From positions 9,552,675 to 9,616,674 of the forward strand of contig CM063247.1 of NCBI GenBank assembly GCA_032158295.1: a stretch of 64,000 nt of DNA, in the 5' to 3' direction. Below the pieces are notes generated by a model. The model made no database searches, was not told the DNA's origin, and saw nothing but the letters and a program-made list of their open reading frames with translations. The DNA is from Pycnopodia helianthoides. Its lineage: Eukaryota > Echinodermata > Asteroidea > Forcipulatida > Asteriidae. Numbering within the stretch: position 1 is the stretch's first letter; the number at the start of each line of letters is the position of its first letter. The position numbers were made by a program, and so were the translations under genes. Below are positions 1 through 15,100 of this stretch, piece by piece.

Positions 1-10
1 TCCCTGATAG

Positions 11-114
11 AGATTGACGGTTATTCAGTGAGACTGCTCAGATTGGAACCGGGAGCGTCAATGCCAGAATCTCTACCTATACATAAATGCTCTCTGTCCG
101 GACTGCCAACGACG
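11..114 (+). CDS. Gene A exon 3 equivalent: middle of first FN3
   Basis: AG at 9-10 and GT at 115-116. It starts with two bases of a split codon, then reads [14 protein letters not shown] and ends in phase 0. It aligns with gene B exon 3 (FTGYGVKLQKK...C), including the GY.V.L strand and a single later cysteine. It is one codon longer than the gene B exon. Confidence 0.8.
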
Positions 115-3100
115 GTATTTTACATGTATTTTATATTACTTGAGCAGCATCTCACTTGTGGGTCATTTGGACGGAGCTCCAGGAGGCAATTTTTTGTTCT
201 GCAGCACATGCCGGCTATGGAGTAAACAGTTAAGGGATAGGGAAGAACAGCCCATCTCTTAACTGTTGACTGTATTGACGAAGTATGCTGCAGAAAAGAA
301 AAAAAATCGCCTCCAGAAGTAACCATGCTAGTTAAAGGGGCAAATTGCCTTTGGATTGCGCTTTGTGCTATTAAAAAAGCGTTTATTATAAGTATCCCTT
401 GAAAGTGTTTGGTTGTTGTGTAATTTCATGGCAGAACACGGTCCGCTATTTTTGTAGACTCAAAATAGTTTTTGACAAATTGGCGGACCGTATGTTCCGC
501 TGGTCACATTCCGAGAGGCAAATTTAGGGTTTTCTTTGAACACTACAGACTTATTACGACACACTGTATGAGGTTTAGTGCATGATAAGGATAAGGAGCA
601 ATTACAGACAGCAACAATTGTGAGATAAATGAATGCATCGTACCCCTTTAACCATTTATAACGAGATCAATTTTCTGGCCAATGCACCATATTGTCTTAT
701 CAAACTTTCTTTCTGCATCTTTTCATTTTACAGTCGAGACCATTTTATGACTTCGAAAGGCTAAATTACGGATACAAGTATGTGTTTGGAGTAAGTGGGA
801 ACTGATTAATAAGATAACCGATTAATAATTTAACTGATATCCCCTGTTAAGAGGCTTTACTCTGTGGCTGTACATCTCACAGGCCGGAACTTAACCTAGG
901 TGTTAGTCTTCTGTGCAAAATATAGTTCTTAATGGTCAACAAAACTCGATAGCGATCTGAATCACTGCGTAAAACGAGGATTGTGGGGCAAAGTCAAAAT
1001 ACTAAGCATGCAGAGGAAATTATGACTAAGGAAAAAAGCAGATTACCGGCCAAATTGCCATCATTAACATTGTTATGGATGGTGTCCCGTTTTTAAAATT
1101 CAGTTTGTTCAGCACCTTTTGCTACTTTCAACATCTTAAAAGGGGGTTCTGATTTGAAACTCACATAGTGTGCTGAGCCACTGAAGGGGGTTCCAGCCAA
1201 GGAGAAATACTGTGATTACAATCTTGGAAAGAGCATTATCTTATTCAATACAAGCATAATTACACAACTCAATGTTTATTATTCTCATCAGATTTCAACC
1301 ATTAATAGGACCACTAACTCTCGAATTACGCTCGAGTTATTGCGAGATTTCATGACGCCTGGTAAGTTCCTTTTCATTTCGATGTTGCTGTCTATGTTGC
1401 ATGGTTTTCATACTGACTTCGCCGTACGTCTGCTGCGTGAATCTCGGTGGGTATGCAAAGGTCCACGTGCCTCACAATACCTTACAGGATCACCCCCATA
1501 GGATCATACAACTACTCTAAAAGCCACTGATTTTGCTCTCGATCAGTGGCTTTTGGAGTCATTAACTTCATCAGGTTTCGCAAACATGTCTGAAATTATA
1601 GACGATGTGACCTGTGACATCACATGCTTACAAAAGAGCCACAGAGCCTAGACTTCCGGCGGGCCAATTTGTACACAGCTCAATGGAAGAATACAACAAA
1701 TCTGATGTTTTATGGAGATCGCATTTTCTGATTTTCCTCAACTTTTGATATGAAGAAAGGGGGGACATCTCAAAAGCTGTACAGCTGTTGCTTTTGTAAA
1801 TTTTGAATTTATGTCAAAATTATGACACAAAATATAAATTTTCCCATTGAGCCTGTGTAGCATCTTGCCCGTCAGGAATAGCATTATAATGTACGAGGTC
1901 ACCACTCTGTAAACAAATGTGAGGCCTGCGCTAAACGTCGCACTTTTGCCGAGCCGAACTCAAATGTTTTCAGTTCGATTCGACACGGCAAGAGCGCGAC
2001 GTTTGTCACCGTGTCGTGCCGCTACCGTGTAGCACGGCAGGGCTTGCCGTGCTACACGGCAGTGCCGAACTTAAATAAAAGGTTTGCGCTAAACGTCGCT
2101 CTTTTGTCGAATTTAATTCCTAATTTTACAACTGTTTGAGTTCGACACGACAAACGTGCGACGTTTAGCGCAGGCCTAACATGGTCTATATATACAGCCT
2201 GTACACTGTCATCAAACTTTGTGAACACGTATTTTCGCACGCTTTGTCGTACTTGATTTCCATTGCGGCCTTCGAAAAAGGCGACGATGATTTGTGATGT
2301 CTTCATATTCTATTTGCTAAACTCTGACAGTATTTCAGACGTGAATATTTCCCTGGAAGACTGTTTATACTTGAACTGTAATATCAATAAGCTTCCAGAT
2401 TGAAACTTGCCTTATAATGATGTTCTCTCAATAATTACAAGCCCTTATTTTTTCAAAATAAAAAGACATGCCATTAACACTTGCACACTACATTGTACAA
2501 ATGCCTCTAAGTTGCTTTTAGTGAACCAATGTTTCGGGCCCACATTTACATTTTTTGTTCATTGTAAATGTACTTAGTCTTCCTGCAGAAGCAATATAAA
2601 GGACCTTTAAGAAACCTTAAACTTGCTGTTTCTAAATTTCAAAATCTTCCCCATAGTATGGGATACAATATTCACACCGCTGACTGTACGGTTATTATTG
2701 TTACTGATGCTGATTTTGTTGTTTGTTTTTACTAAGCAACATCTTTTGAAAACATATGTTTTTATCATTTCTCTCAATCAAAATAATACCCAGTCTCATA
2801 TAGCGTCTCAAAGCGCCCAGTATTTTTCCTGCAGGGTGTGTGGAGCTACATAGCACCACGTAATGGTTTACAAGGTGCTGTTGCGCAGTTTGCTGTCAAT
2901 CAAACTGGTAAAACCGGGTCGCACCCCTGCTCTTTACGATTAGTGCACTTGATGCTTGTACGTGCATTACACAACACACGGGACCTACACGGCTTTACAT
3001 CTCACCCGAACGATGGAACAATAATGGTTAAGTGTCTTGCTTGTCACGACCGGGACTTGAACCCACACTCCGCTGATCAGAAGCACCGGAGCTTGAGTCC

Positions 3101-6100
3101 GGGGCTCTTAACCGCGGCTCAGCCACGACACGCCATGATTTATTTAGTTACTCTACATGTAGTCACTGCCACTGCTGTTGTTTTTATGAAACATCTTTGT
3201 AAGACATTTATTTTAAAGGAACATTACAGAATTGGTAAGAAATAAAACTTGTAAAATATACTTTTTGATCACAGATTTACATAAAACTTACCACGGTCTA
3301 ATGATGATGATAGTAGAAAACATCCCTTGAAATATTTCTGTCTGAAATGCCATATTTGATGAGAAATGAATAAACTAATTTTCCGATTGGAGTTTATCGC
3401 TCAGTGAGCGTTTTATTCATTTGTTGAATCTATAATTATGATTTCATGCAAATGTGTAATCGGTTTTTCACTATTTTCTCGTGACCCCAATGGCCGATCA
3501 ATCTCAAACTTCTACAGGTTTGTCAGTTTATGTATATGGTGGATTACATAAAGTGCTCACACTGCCAGCAACTGTTTTGTTAGCAAAAACCAATTCTGTA
3601 ATGTTCCTTTTACATCATTCATTTCTTCTCGTCATGTTGTTATTTTAACTGATTTTTTTTGTGTTCTCTTGTTGGTAATAGTTGTAGGCAATGCCGTCGC
3701 GTGTGATATTCCTGTCATTCATTTATCAATTAATCCATTGTTGAACTTTTAGCTTGATATCTCGGTATTTATCTATTGTCAACTATGATCAATGTTGTCC
3801 CTCTTTTTCTTTTCATTGTTTCTGTGTTTTTGTTTTGTTTTAGATTGTTACCTAGAAACTGGAGACGAGGAATTCTGCAGGACACAAAGTAAGTGTGTAA
3901 CGCTCTCTAATCTTTCTTATTCAAACGTTACAATTTGAGAAACAATTGGTGAATGATCAACAAATTTTTTTAAGTAAAGTACCGTAACCTTTTCATAGTC
4001 AAGGTTTTTAAATCAATGTTAGTTAAAGATAATGAAAGATTACTAATTTTTTGTTGGTTGGTTTGTTTGTTTGTTTGTTTGTTTGTTTTTTTGTTTGTTT
4101 GTTTGTTTTTGGTTGTTTAGGTGTTGTTTAAGTATTTTTTAAAGGTTTTTGAAGGGATTGGTTTACGAATAAATTTGCTGTATGATGTGCTAGTTTTTTA
4201 TGTGTCTCTTCCTCCTTTTTTTTTTTTACTTTGAACTTTGTTTCCTTTTATTTTATCAGGTTTCGGAATTACAGGTGTTCCGGTAGACTTTCACCTCGAC
4301 TGTGCAATGAAATTGGATGGTAATGAGAATCACTCGATGACGTATTCGGTGGTCTTGTCCTGGACTCGCCCTGTACAAGTGCGTTGGTCCGTAAACACCT
4401 ATAACGTCAAGTACGGCTTTGCGAACTCTGAACAGACTTTCTTCAAGACATTGGAACCGATAGTGGCTGATAATGTAGGTGTCTAAGTAAGATCAAACTG
4501 GATTCCTTAAGAAGCAAACTATAGACTTCCACTTTCAGTTTCCTTATAAAAAAGGGACAAACCTTTTACAAGTTGGTTGTGTTTGGACACGTTTGGTAAT
4601 TGTCAAAGACCAGTATTCCCACTTGGTGTATCCAATCATATGCAGAAAATAACAAGCCTGTGAAAATTGGGCTCAATTGGTTATCGAATTTGCAAGAGAT
4701 GATGAAAGAAAAAACACCCTTGTTGCATTACTTTGTGTGCTTTCAGATGCATAATAAAAGGCTTCAGCTAGAAGTCTTTTATATTCGAGTGAGAAATTAC
4801 CTCTTTCTCAAAAACTATACGTTACTTCAGAGGGAGCCGTTTCTCACAATGTTTTATACTATCAACAGCTCTCCATTGCTCGTTACCAATTGTAAGTTTT
4901 TATGCTAACAATTATTTTGAGTAATTACAAATAGTGTCCAGTGCCTTTAACTGAAAAGGTAGATTATCTGTTCAAGAAACAAAATGTCCTCCCTGATCGT
5001 GAATTTTGTATACCAATACCAATCCTCGGGAGAAATATTTCCGTCTCAAATAATGTCGAAGTCGCTGAAAAAGCATTTGAATACCGGTATAGCTAACTAG
5101 TAACTGTTCCCTATTTTGAGTGCCTTAATTGAAAAAAAAAACATGGATGTACGCAAAAAAATATACAGACAAACTGTTAAAAGTTTTTTCATTAGAAAGT
5201 GACCACACCGACTTTGATGATTTACTCTTCAATAAAACAGTAGTGTACTTTCCCTCAAATATGCAAGATTTAGGAAGAATCGAATTGATTCACCAAATTG
5301 ATCTTCTATACCTCCCTTTGGTTGAACGGCAGCTGCTTGAAAAACTCGTTTTTCATATACCGTTATTTGCTCGCTGTATTAGAATCCGTTTTGCTAAATT
5401 AGTGCCGAGTGATGCTACGTAGCGAATGACGCGACTTCGCAACGGCCGGTCAGCTTTTTACAGCGACCAGATCGTAGCCGCAGCCAAAGCACACGGCCTA
5501 GCCGCCCTGGGCCTGTTGCAAATTACCTTTATAGAATGTACCTAATCTTTGTCAAGGGAATTTTACTTCAATTAATCTCGGCTTAGTGAAACCTAAAATT
5601 CGGTCCTCCGGTTTTCCAATGGATTAATTAAAGTGTTATTTGCAGTTTGAATATCGTGTGCTCACTGCGATGTATTCTTCACAGTTCCAATTAAGGCCCC
5701 CGATGAATGTGAGCAAACTGGGAATCAAATCGGTAAAAAAAAATTTCCATACTCTACACTGAGCTACCTGCTTTTGTTTCAAGATATTCGCAACTCAACT
5801 CTAACGGTCTCCGACAAATGCATTATTACAAAACTGAGCTGAGATGTAACCGAATTAACTAAGATTAGAAAACCTGCATGCATGCACCAAGAGACCCCCC
5901 TCCCCGCCCACTTCCCGCACGTCTCGCTCGGAAAACCCCAAGGTAATCTTTGGGGATTGGAGAGTGGGAGTAAAGATTGTGTATCTTTTTTAACTCCATA
6001 ACAACATAACACGGATTTTTTCCCGCGTGACTCGGTTGAGGGACCTTTTTTATTACGTTGTGTATCACGTGACACACTTGTAAAAACAAAATATGCCGTA

Positions 6101-9100
6101 AAGACACCGCGTCATTTGTCTCGACCAATGGAAGACGTAAGAAATGTTCAATGTGCGTCCATGTTGATATCACGTGACACTTTTGCCGTACATTGAAGGT
6201 CAAGCAGTATCGATAAGCAGCACACACCGTATGTTAAGGTCGAGCTTGGCTTTCTCTGGTGTTTATGGTTTACTATTTAAATGTCTTCTTATTCTTTCTT
6301 TAATACAGCAATACTGTGGTTCTAACACATTTGCAAAAAAACATATTTTTTGACTATCACGTTGAGTAAACTTTAAAAATTTGAACAATTGAGGAGAAAA
6401 TAATGTACAGTTTATTTAAACCATTCAAATCGCATTATCACCAGTACAGTCAGTCACGTGATACTATAGACACGTGATATGTCTGTTCCGGACAATGTGT
6501 CCGACATGGATCATTTTGCCAGACAAAGTTTGACGGAATAACGGGCGTGAGCCTCAAGGGTTGGACAAAATGGTTTGTCGGACACAAGGTCGGACATAAC
6601 GATTTGTCGAACGGAATGGGACAGACATAATGGTTATGCGGACATATGGGTTAGACACAATGGTTTGTCGAAAATGATGGGACGGACATAGTGGTTTGTC
6701 GAACGCAGTATATCGGACATAATGGTCGGTAACTGGACATTGTTGTCAGGCATAACAATAGGTAACACGCGTCGATGGTCGATGTCAATTTTTTCTTTAA
6801 CATCTACATCCGATTACATTGTGTAATAATAGCCTAAAAACTTTGAAAAGGCCCTTAAAGCAGCATATCCTTGTTCACACGAAAATAACAACAGCGACAG
6901 CAAAACAAACTCAAATACTCACCTACGTGTAAAAATAAGTAGTAAAAGTCTAGTTAAACATTGACCATTGTGGTACCACCGAGTTTGAACGTTAACATGC
7001 AAATATAAGTATTAGATAAAAAGTGGTACTTCTAATTGCTTCATTCTCGGTAGAGGAATTCAGGACTTTCCCAAAAGCACTTGAATTTGCGTTTTACGTT
7101 AATACTAACCTCCTTTCCTTTCCTTTCTCCTCTCTATCTCATTCCCTCCATAAGGAAACAACGGTTTATACAACACAGATAGATGGTTTGCTGACAAATA
7201 ACAATTATACCGCTTTGGTAAGTGTGTACCAACGAAAGTGTTATAATAATATTAACATACGTACTCTAATAAAACGCCTGTTGGACAAGATGGTTTGATT
7301 TATTTTCCCCGCTGGTGGTGCACCCGTGTCCGTTATATTTCTCGAATTCAGATTTTGTTGTGTAAAGTGTCATCGAATGAGGTTTTTTGTGAAAGAAAGA
7401 AGTAATGTCTGCTATTTCACGTTGAAGTGCATCAGAAGATGCTATATATTTATACGATGTGAAATGAATAATTGTGGGTCCTTACCGTGGCAGTATGGGG
7501 GTTTATCCAATATGAGTCAGTTCTGACCAGGGAATTTTTTAGACGTTTACTTCCTGTGTTTCTGAGAAAACATTTAGCTCAAATTTAAGATTACAGATAT
7601 TTATCCCGAAATGTATTGAAATATATCCTGGCCAATTATCTCTTTGGGTACGGTAACTATAATAGACCTTATGTATATGACGTCATCTGAGTGGGGCGCC
7701 CTCGGCTAGAGGTCAAAAGAAAGTTGCTCATTGGCCCATCCTGCGTGCCGCGCGTACATAGATGTCCATTTTCCATTGTTTCATCATCGTTTTACCTCTA
7801 AGATGACGGCGTGATGACGTCAATGCACAAGGTCTAGAGGAGTTTCCTTTACATTTGTACAAAATTTAAAAAAAATAAACGCATAATGATTTTCGGTTGA
7901 CTTTGCTGTCAATATACTAAATAGAATCCGTACAATCGGATTGAAATTTTGTTTTCTGACTTAGCTGAAAGCATTTACTGATGGGACTGACAGCGTATTC
8001 ACGTCTTTAAACTTCAGCACATTCAGCGAGGTTAAGAACTTTACACTTCCAAGTAAGTTTGGCATTTTTTTCGTTATAACTTTAACGTACGATACAATAT
8101 TGGATTTGTAAAAGTGCATTAATTGCTTCAGTCATAGTCTTCAACTTTCTTCCATATATACTTCTTGATCCACCTTTCAGTTGCCATTGTTACCCTTTGA
8201 GATGCCATTGACAGACAGGATGACAACGCTATGGTCATTGTTTTTTGGGGTTTTTTTTTCAACAGGTCGAAGTGGGATGTTTCCTACGTCAGTCAATACA
8301 AATAATGAACTTAATTTTGTTTTTCGGTTTCGGAGGATAGTCGTGCTGAAGAGTGAAACGTGGTCAATATTACCATGCATGCTCCTGGTTAGGTTATCTT
8401 TTATTTATATGATTATGCCCATACCATTGGAACCATGGTATATACTTTATAGATGCAAGTTATTTTGTAAAAAAAAACACACGTTCATTTTAGACATTTG
8501 CCGACAGCGGGTCTTAAAAGTAACGAAATATTTACAATGTCCATGTTTGTTTTGTTTTGTTTCGATTATTATGTTCTTGATTTTGACGATAATGCTGGAG
8601 GTTATAGCTCAAAACGAACTGAATTAGGTTTTGAGCATGCATGATGTTATCAAACAACCTTTACTTATGTACCATGCCCGATAAGTGGCAGATGATGAGC
8701 CCCCCCCCCCCCCAACGCTCCAATACATACTCTTTTCCTTTTATGCGAATGTATACCCCCACCCGCCCCCTAAAATCTTCTAAAGAATTCCTGAGATTCC
8801 TAGAACACGAAGACACAATTGGCGCTCGATATGGGACAGAGGGTACCCCCCCCCCCTCCTATTTTGTCTTCATTGTGTGCTTGGAATCTCATGAATTCTT
8901 TTGAGGATTTTAGGTGTGGGGGGGTAGTTCTATACAAGAGGAAAATAGTGTGTTATAGTACGGGAACATGGGGGGGGGGGCCTCTACCCCATACCGGGCA
9001 GGCTATACGAAGACACAGTGGCGGCGGCACACCATGCCTGATGTCGAGCACCAAGTGTAGACTTGGGTTGACCATAACAAACTATTCATGCCGTCTTGCA

Positions 9101-12100
9101 GATCCCAAATGTGTGAAGCTGCAACCACCGCCTGAGCAAGTCACCCCAAAAACACCGCTGATGAAAGACGCCCAACCAACGTCCAAGACGGCCGCATTGG
9201 TCATCGGCTTGCTCCTGCCGGCAGCTACCGTTCTTGTGGTCTTTGTGATTGTCTACTCCATCAAGAAACGAAGGGGGTTAGCCGACTCTAAGGAGGCGAT
9301 ATTCGTCCGCTATCCCGGGACTAGTGGCTGCAGAAAAAGCTCATATTTAAGCAAAGGTTTGTTGTCGTTTAGCCGCTAGTCTTGTTCCTTGTTGTCTTTC
9401 GTGGCGTAACTAGACATTTTCATCGGGGGGGGGGCACGCGGGGGGAAAGACATATTTTGGAGGGTTATTCAATTTATTGATCCGTTTGTTTGTGCACTGT
9501 TTTGATCTCATTTTGGGTCAAGGGTTCTGAGCGGGGTGCTCCACATCATGGCACCCCCCCCCCCCCACCACCACCCACCCGACCCCTCTGGTTACCCCCA
9601 CTGGTATTTGGACCTCAATGGTGTGTCTGTATTGTTGTGTTGCTTATTAAAGTCAACATTCTGTAGCTCAAAATTTTACTTCGAGGAAGGCGGGGCTGGT
9701 TGGGCAGGATAGAGATTTAAAACGTTATTTTGAAAGCTTTTAATTAGATTGGTTTACGTTTAGTTACCATTGCTTTTCCACGTCACTGGTCATTTAAAGA
9801 GGTACTCTCGGCAGTCACTTAAATGTTTGACACTTAATTTTTATGTCTCTTACCATTCGTAAATGTTTTCAAGCTTTGATGTCACCCTCACACGTCTATC
9901 GTGTTAATATATATATTGGGACTTAACTAGACTCAATTGTCAATTGAGTTATAAAGTGGTTAGATATTTGAATCGCTCCCAGATTATCTGTGGGTTTCTT
10001 TTCTTATACACACTACTCCGAATGAAATTAATAAACTATAATTTTCACACAACAAAACCAAATCGTATGTGTCTTTATCCATGGGTTAAAATGGTTACGT
10101 CAGTTCAATCAATGACATCAGGTTGATGTCTTGTTTGTTAATGGAAGGAGACAAAGACCGATAACTTCTTTTTAATTTGATACTCACAATGAATTATATA
10201 TTCTTAGACCCCTCTGGGCCACTGGACGATTTCACGGAGCCGGACGCAGACTTCCAAGCAAAGGAAGTGGATCGCTCCCTGCTGAAGATCAACGAGAAAC
10301 TCGGCAACGGTCAGTTTGGTATCGTCTATCAAGGGCTTCTAAGCCCAGGGGATAGCCAGCTGAAAAAGTTTGCCCCAAAGCCAGTGGCAGTCAAGAGCCT
10401 TAAATGTAAGTAAACATATTGTGTCGGTTGGTTTGTGGTTTGTGGGTATTTTTCTCTCTTTGTTGACTTTGTGAAAGTCGTGTTGGTGCTAAAACTTACA
10501 ATCAAAACCTACACTGGTCTAGCATATTATCCCGGTCTCGTTAAAAATAACTAAACAAATAAACAAACAAATAAACAAACAAGTAATTATAATAGTTCCA
10601 ATAATAATAGTACAAATAATAATTAACTAAATGAAGAAATAAAGTAAAATGTATGTGCTTTTTTTCACAAACGAAAACAAATTAATTGCTTTCTTGTGCA
10701 CCACGAACAATGTACACAATACTTGTATTAAAGCAACAACAGAAACGTTATAAAAAGCAAACTGTACCTGCTGGTACAAACGTGTGATAATGACAAAATT
10801 TGAATACCAGTTTTAAAGAAGTGCTCGGTTAACTAACCTTCTTGCTTGTAAACCTACAATCTCACAAGTAAGGTATTTCTGAGCTTATTTTGTGTGCTTT
10901 AAAATAACTTACTGTTAAGATCCTCTTGCGGCATTTCATATTTCAAATAATGAAAGAGTTGAAATTCGATTTGCCTTAAAGTGTTTTCTCGGGCTACATC
11001 AGTTGAATTAAATCGTGGAACATCTTTCCTTGCCTTAAAGGCCCTGTACACTATTGGTAAGATCGAAAAACACAAATGTTCACAGATTCACACATAACTT
11101 ACATGATTTGAAGTAAGTAATGGTAGAAAGGGTTCCTTAAAATATTTCTGCCTAAAATGCTATCGTTTCTGAGAAATGAGTAAAACAATAGTTTTTATCA
11201 CGCATGATAAAAACTCGATGTTTGAAAAAACAGAAAACACATAAGGTCTCTTTTCACTATTTTCTCGTAACCTCAAAGACCAATTGAACTCACACTTTCA
11301 CAGGTTTGTTTGTTCATGCATATGTTGAATCACACAAAATGTGGACACTGATTTTGAGCTGTTACCAAAAGTGTACAACACCATTAATAGTCCTTTCCTA
11401 TGGCTACATTGTTATTATTATTCCTTTTTTAAGAAGTAGTAAGTCATTCGAATAGTTTAACTGACAAATTGTAAAGTCGGGTTGACTTATACATGGTCTG
11501 TATAACCTGGTTGATTTGATAACCTGATTGTTTTCGCACCCCTTCCATATCAACAGTAAACGCTACTCGTGCGATGAAAGAGGACTTTCTGGATGAAATC
11601 AAGCTCATTATCGACATCGGCGTCCATCCAAATATTCTAAGTGTCCTGGGCTGTTGTACGGTGGACGAGCCCTACTACCTCATCACAGAGTACATGAAGT
11701 ATGGGGATCTCCTTCATTTTCTATGGAAATGCAAAGACGTAGGTTTTGTCTTTTTTTTTATAAATGCTATCATGAAGCCTATTTGTACAAATCTTTGGGT
11801 TTTTTTCTTGGGGGGGGGGGCCTCAATTCCATTCTTCTGTTCCGCAGCTTTTGTAAAATACTTTGTGGGTGGAAGAGCCTTGGGGTACAAGTAAACAAAA
11901 TTGACTTTTCAAATCCTTATATAGCCAGTTGCCATGGTAATAGCTCATTTTGCGTTTTGGGCATTTTGGGGGTCTGAAAATCTGTTTTTTAGCTGATATT
12001 TGTAACACCGCCTCACCCAAACCTTTTACATCACTACAAAGTTTTATCTTTGGCTTTACTTGAGTGAAAACACTATCGAAATAAAGTTTACCCTTATGCC

Positions 12101-15100
12101 ATTTTTAGATAATGCATTAGAGCATGTTTTTAGAAAATTGCAAAATCGGCATTTTAATCCTATTTTTGCCCCTCAAAATGTCAACTTGCCAGGGGTCTCA
12201 GAATATTTTCCTTTTAGTTGTGATTAGGGCCCTGGAACCATAACAACCTCTTAGCAGTACCGGCAACCGAGTCGGCGTACAGGAGCATGTTCGGGTGGGC
12301 GACTAGAGTCGACTAGACTTACCAGAAACCATAGAGCACAGGGAGATTGACAAGATCGAATGCACTGGAGCATGGTCGATCTAGTAAGTTTGGAAACAAC
12401 GTCACACTGTTTCTGGTTAGTCTAGTCACTCTAGTCGCCCACCCGAACTTGCCCATAGTTGAACTAGCTAGTCCAACTGGATCAACTGAAGCACTGTTAC
12501 TCTAGTCAACTTGCGAAATTTCGTCACTTTTTCAAGATGGCGGTTAGGCTATGTGTGTGACGGAGAAAGTTTTTCAAACTTTTCCAATCACACAACAAGT
12601 TAGTTTGCCGGAGTTGTAGTTATATTAACGATAAATGGTAGGTTTTTGCCAAGAAATTATGATTGTCATCAAGATAATAATTATTATTGCACTTTATTAT
12701 TCGAGTGATTTTGTACGAGGTAATATTTATTTTTTCTGTTCATTACGTCGTCGCCTTGTTGCCATACTTGACAAATAAATCGACCATAGACGCGTTCGAG
12801 ACCACGTAGGCGTGATTTGAACTTGCGCTCAGGTGATTCTCACCGCTGGTACTGTTCGAATGATACCGATGACATTTTCCCCACTGACATTGCAGTAGTT
12901 TCAGAGGGACTTTACGAGTGAATGTGATCAATCAATAAATTCTTCCTAAATGTCGAGTGCAACGTAAGTGCCCTTTCTGTGAGCGAGTCTCCAAATTCTC
13001 ACCGGCTTGGCTAGAATAGTTTCAATTTCAATTTCGAACTGCATTTTAGTATTTTGGTTTGTCTGTTGTTGTTGTTGTTGTTGTTTGGTTTTTGGTGTTT
13101 TTTTGTGTGTGTATGTGTTTTGGGGGGTCTTTGTTTCCATCAATCTTTCTTTGTTGTGACATTACATGTTCCCATGGGATCCTTAGCGAGAAAAGCTTTT
13201 CGATGCAAAGAGTCGTCTGACAAATGCATTTCCCTGAGGAATTAGTTTTGATGTTGCATGTGGTTGCATTCTCTGTAAGCTTAGATGCACTTAAAGATCA
13301 TAGCTAACTGAGTTTGAGTCGAGCTTTCTGGAATTATCAGGATGTTGGCATGTGTGGCCATTGAACCAGACTATGTACCCGGATAATTTTTACACAAAGG
13401 AGTAAGCGCCCAAAATTGGACAAAGTTATTTATTACATTCTTAAATACTTCTCTAGGAGTCTTGGGTTTAACAAACTACAAATCAGCTTCCTGTTTTACT
13501 AGTAGCTAACAATAATTTGAAAATAAAAGGCACAAAAACAGAAGTGCAAGCGCTCCATTTTCAAAGTTAATATTTTTTTTAATTGTGCTGAAAAATTCAA
13601 GGTATATTCAAAGATGTCGACGTTAAACAAAACTGGCTTTCATTTGATCAAACACTCGATCAATTAGTAAATCAGTGAAAATGTACTTTTAAAGCTGATA
13701 TCAATCTTGTACCCATTTGTGGCTTCTAGGAGAAGTACCAAGCCGAAGACAGCACCCACTGCCTAACGGAGACCGGTCAGCTGCAGATTGCTCGGCAGAT
13801 GGCTCGTGGCATGGTGAGTATACTGGAAAATACGACCAATTACTCGCAGTGACGGCTTGATAACACCAGCCATTTGGTACTCTCGTTATGACTGAACATT
13901 ATATCTTAGAGTCTAAGCCTGTTCTTAAAAGCCGTCACTTCGAACATGTCTTGAAACAAACTTCGTTTGTAGGGGACTGCCACTGCTTCTTTATCAATGA
14001 GAGATAAAGGGGAAAAAGTGTGGCACGTTTTCGTAAAACTCAATATTGTTGTTTTAGAAAATCTGACATTTTGTTTAATTGCTTGCCGTTAATTGGTTGG
14101 TATAAAGAAAGTTTCGCTATAAGAGTCATCTTGAGAAAATGTCAATTTTGTTTAAATTGCAGCCAAACCTGGACAAATACCTCATACCTCATTAGCTCTA
14201 GCTACCTTTCGGGTGTACACATATTTTGGCCAGTTACTTATCGGTCAGTAGTGGTAATTTAAAGGCCATGTACACTATCGGTAAGATCGAAAAACACAAA
14301 TGTTCACAGATTCACACATAACTTACATGATTTAAAGTAAGTAATAGTAGAAAGGGTTCCTTAAAATATTTCTGCCTAAAATGCTATCGTTTCTGAGAAA
14401 TGAATAAAACAATAGTTTTTATCGCGCGCGATAATAAACTCGATGTTTTTAAAAACAGAAAACACATGAGGTCTCTTTTCACTATTTTCTCGTGACCTCG
14501 ATGACCAATTGATCTTAAATTTTCACAGGTTTGTTATTTCATGTATATGGTTAATCACACAAAACATGAACTTTGTTTGCGACTGTTTTGTCAGCTCTAC
14601 CAATCCTGTATACCTTGAATGAATGTCTACGAAATGCTTATTTTTCCACAGTCTATGGCCGTTTGCAGGCTAACTTGGTACAATGCTCCAATGACTCGAG
14701 CTACATTTGGGGTGTACACAGATTTTGGTCAGTGGTCACCTATCGGTCAGCAGCAGTATTTTTTTGAAGAAAGAATTTTTGTATCTATATTTTTTTAAGC
14801 GTATTTCGTCTATCTAGGAATGTTCACAAAATGTTGCCAATGGTCATCTAGCGGTCATTTTATGAATATATTTTACAAAATGCTATCTCCCACACTCTGT
14901 AGCCGATTGCAGCTTAACTTGGTTCAGTGCTGTATTGCCAGAGGAAAGTTTGGGGCCAGTGGTCAGCAGTGGTCATTTCATGAAAACAATAAAAACACTA
15001 TGTTTTTTTTTACAATTTAAATGTATTTTTTGAAGGGTGTTCATCAAATTTGGCGAATGGTAATCTAGTGGTCAGCAGTGGTCATTTGACAAAAATTTAC

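Noticed and set aside
4600..4908. 102-codon open frame
   Set aside because: Lies entirely within the TTAA-type MITE 4583-4950.
8181..8627. 148-codon open frame
   Set aside because: Inside gene A intron 9; no domain and no counterpart in gene B.
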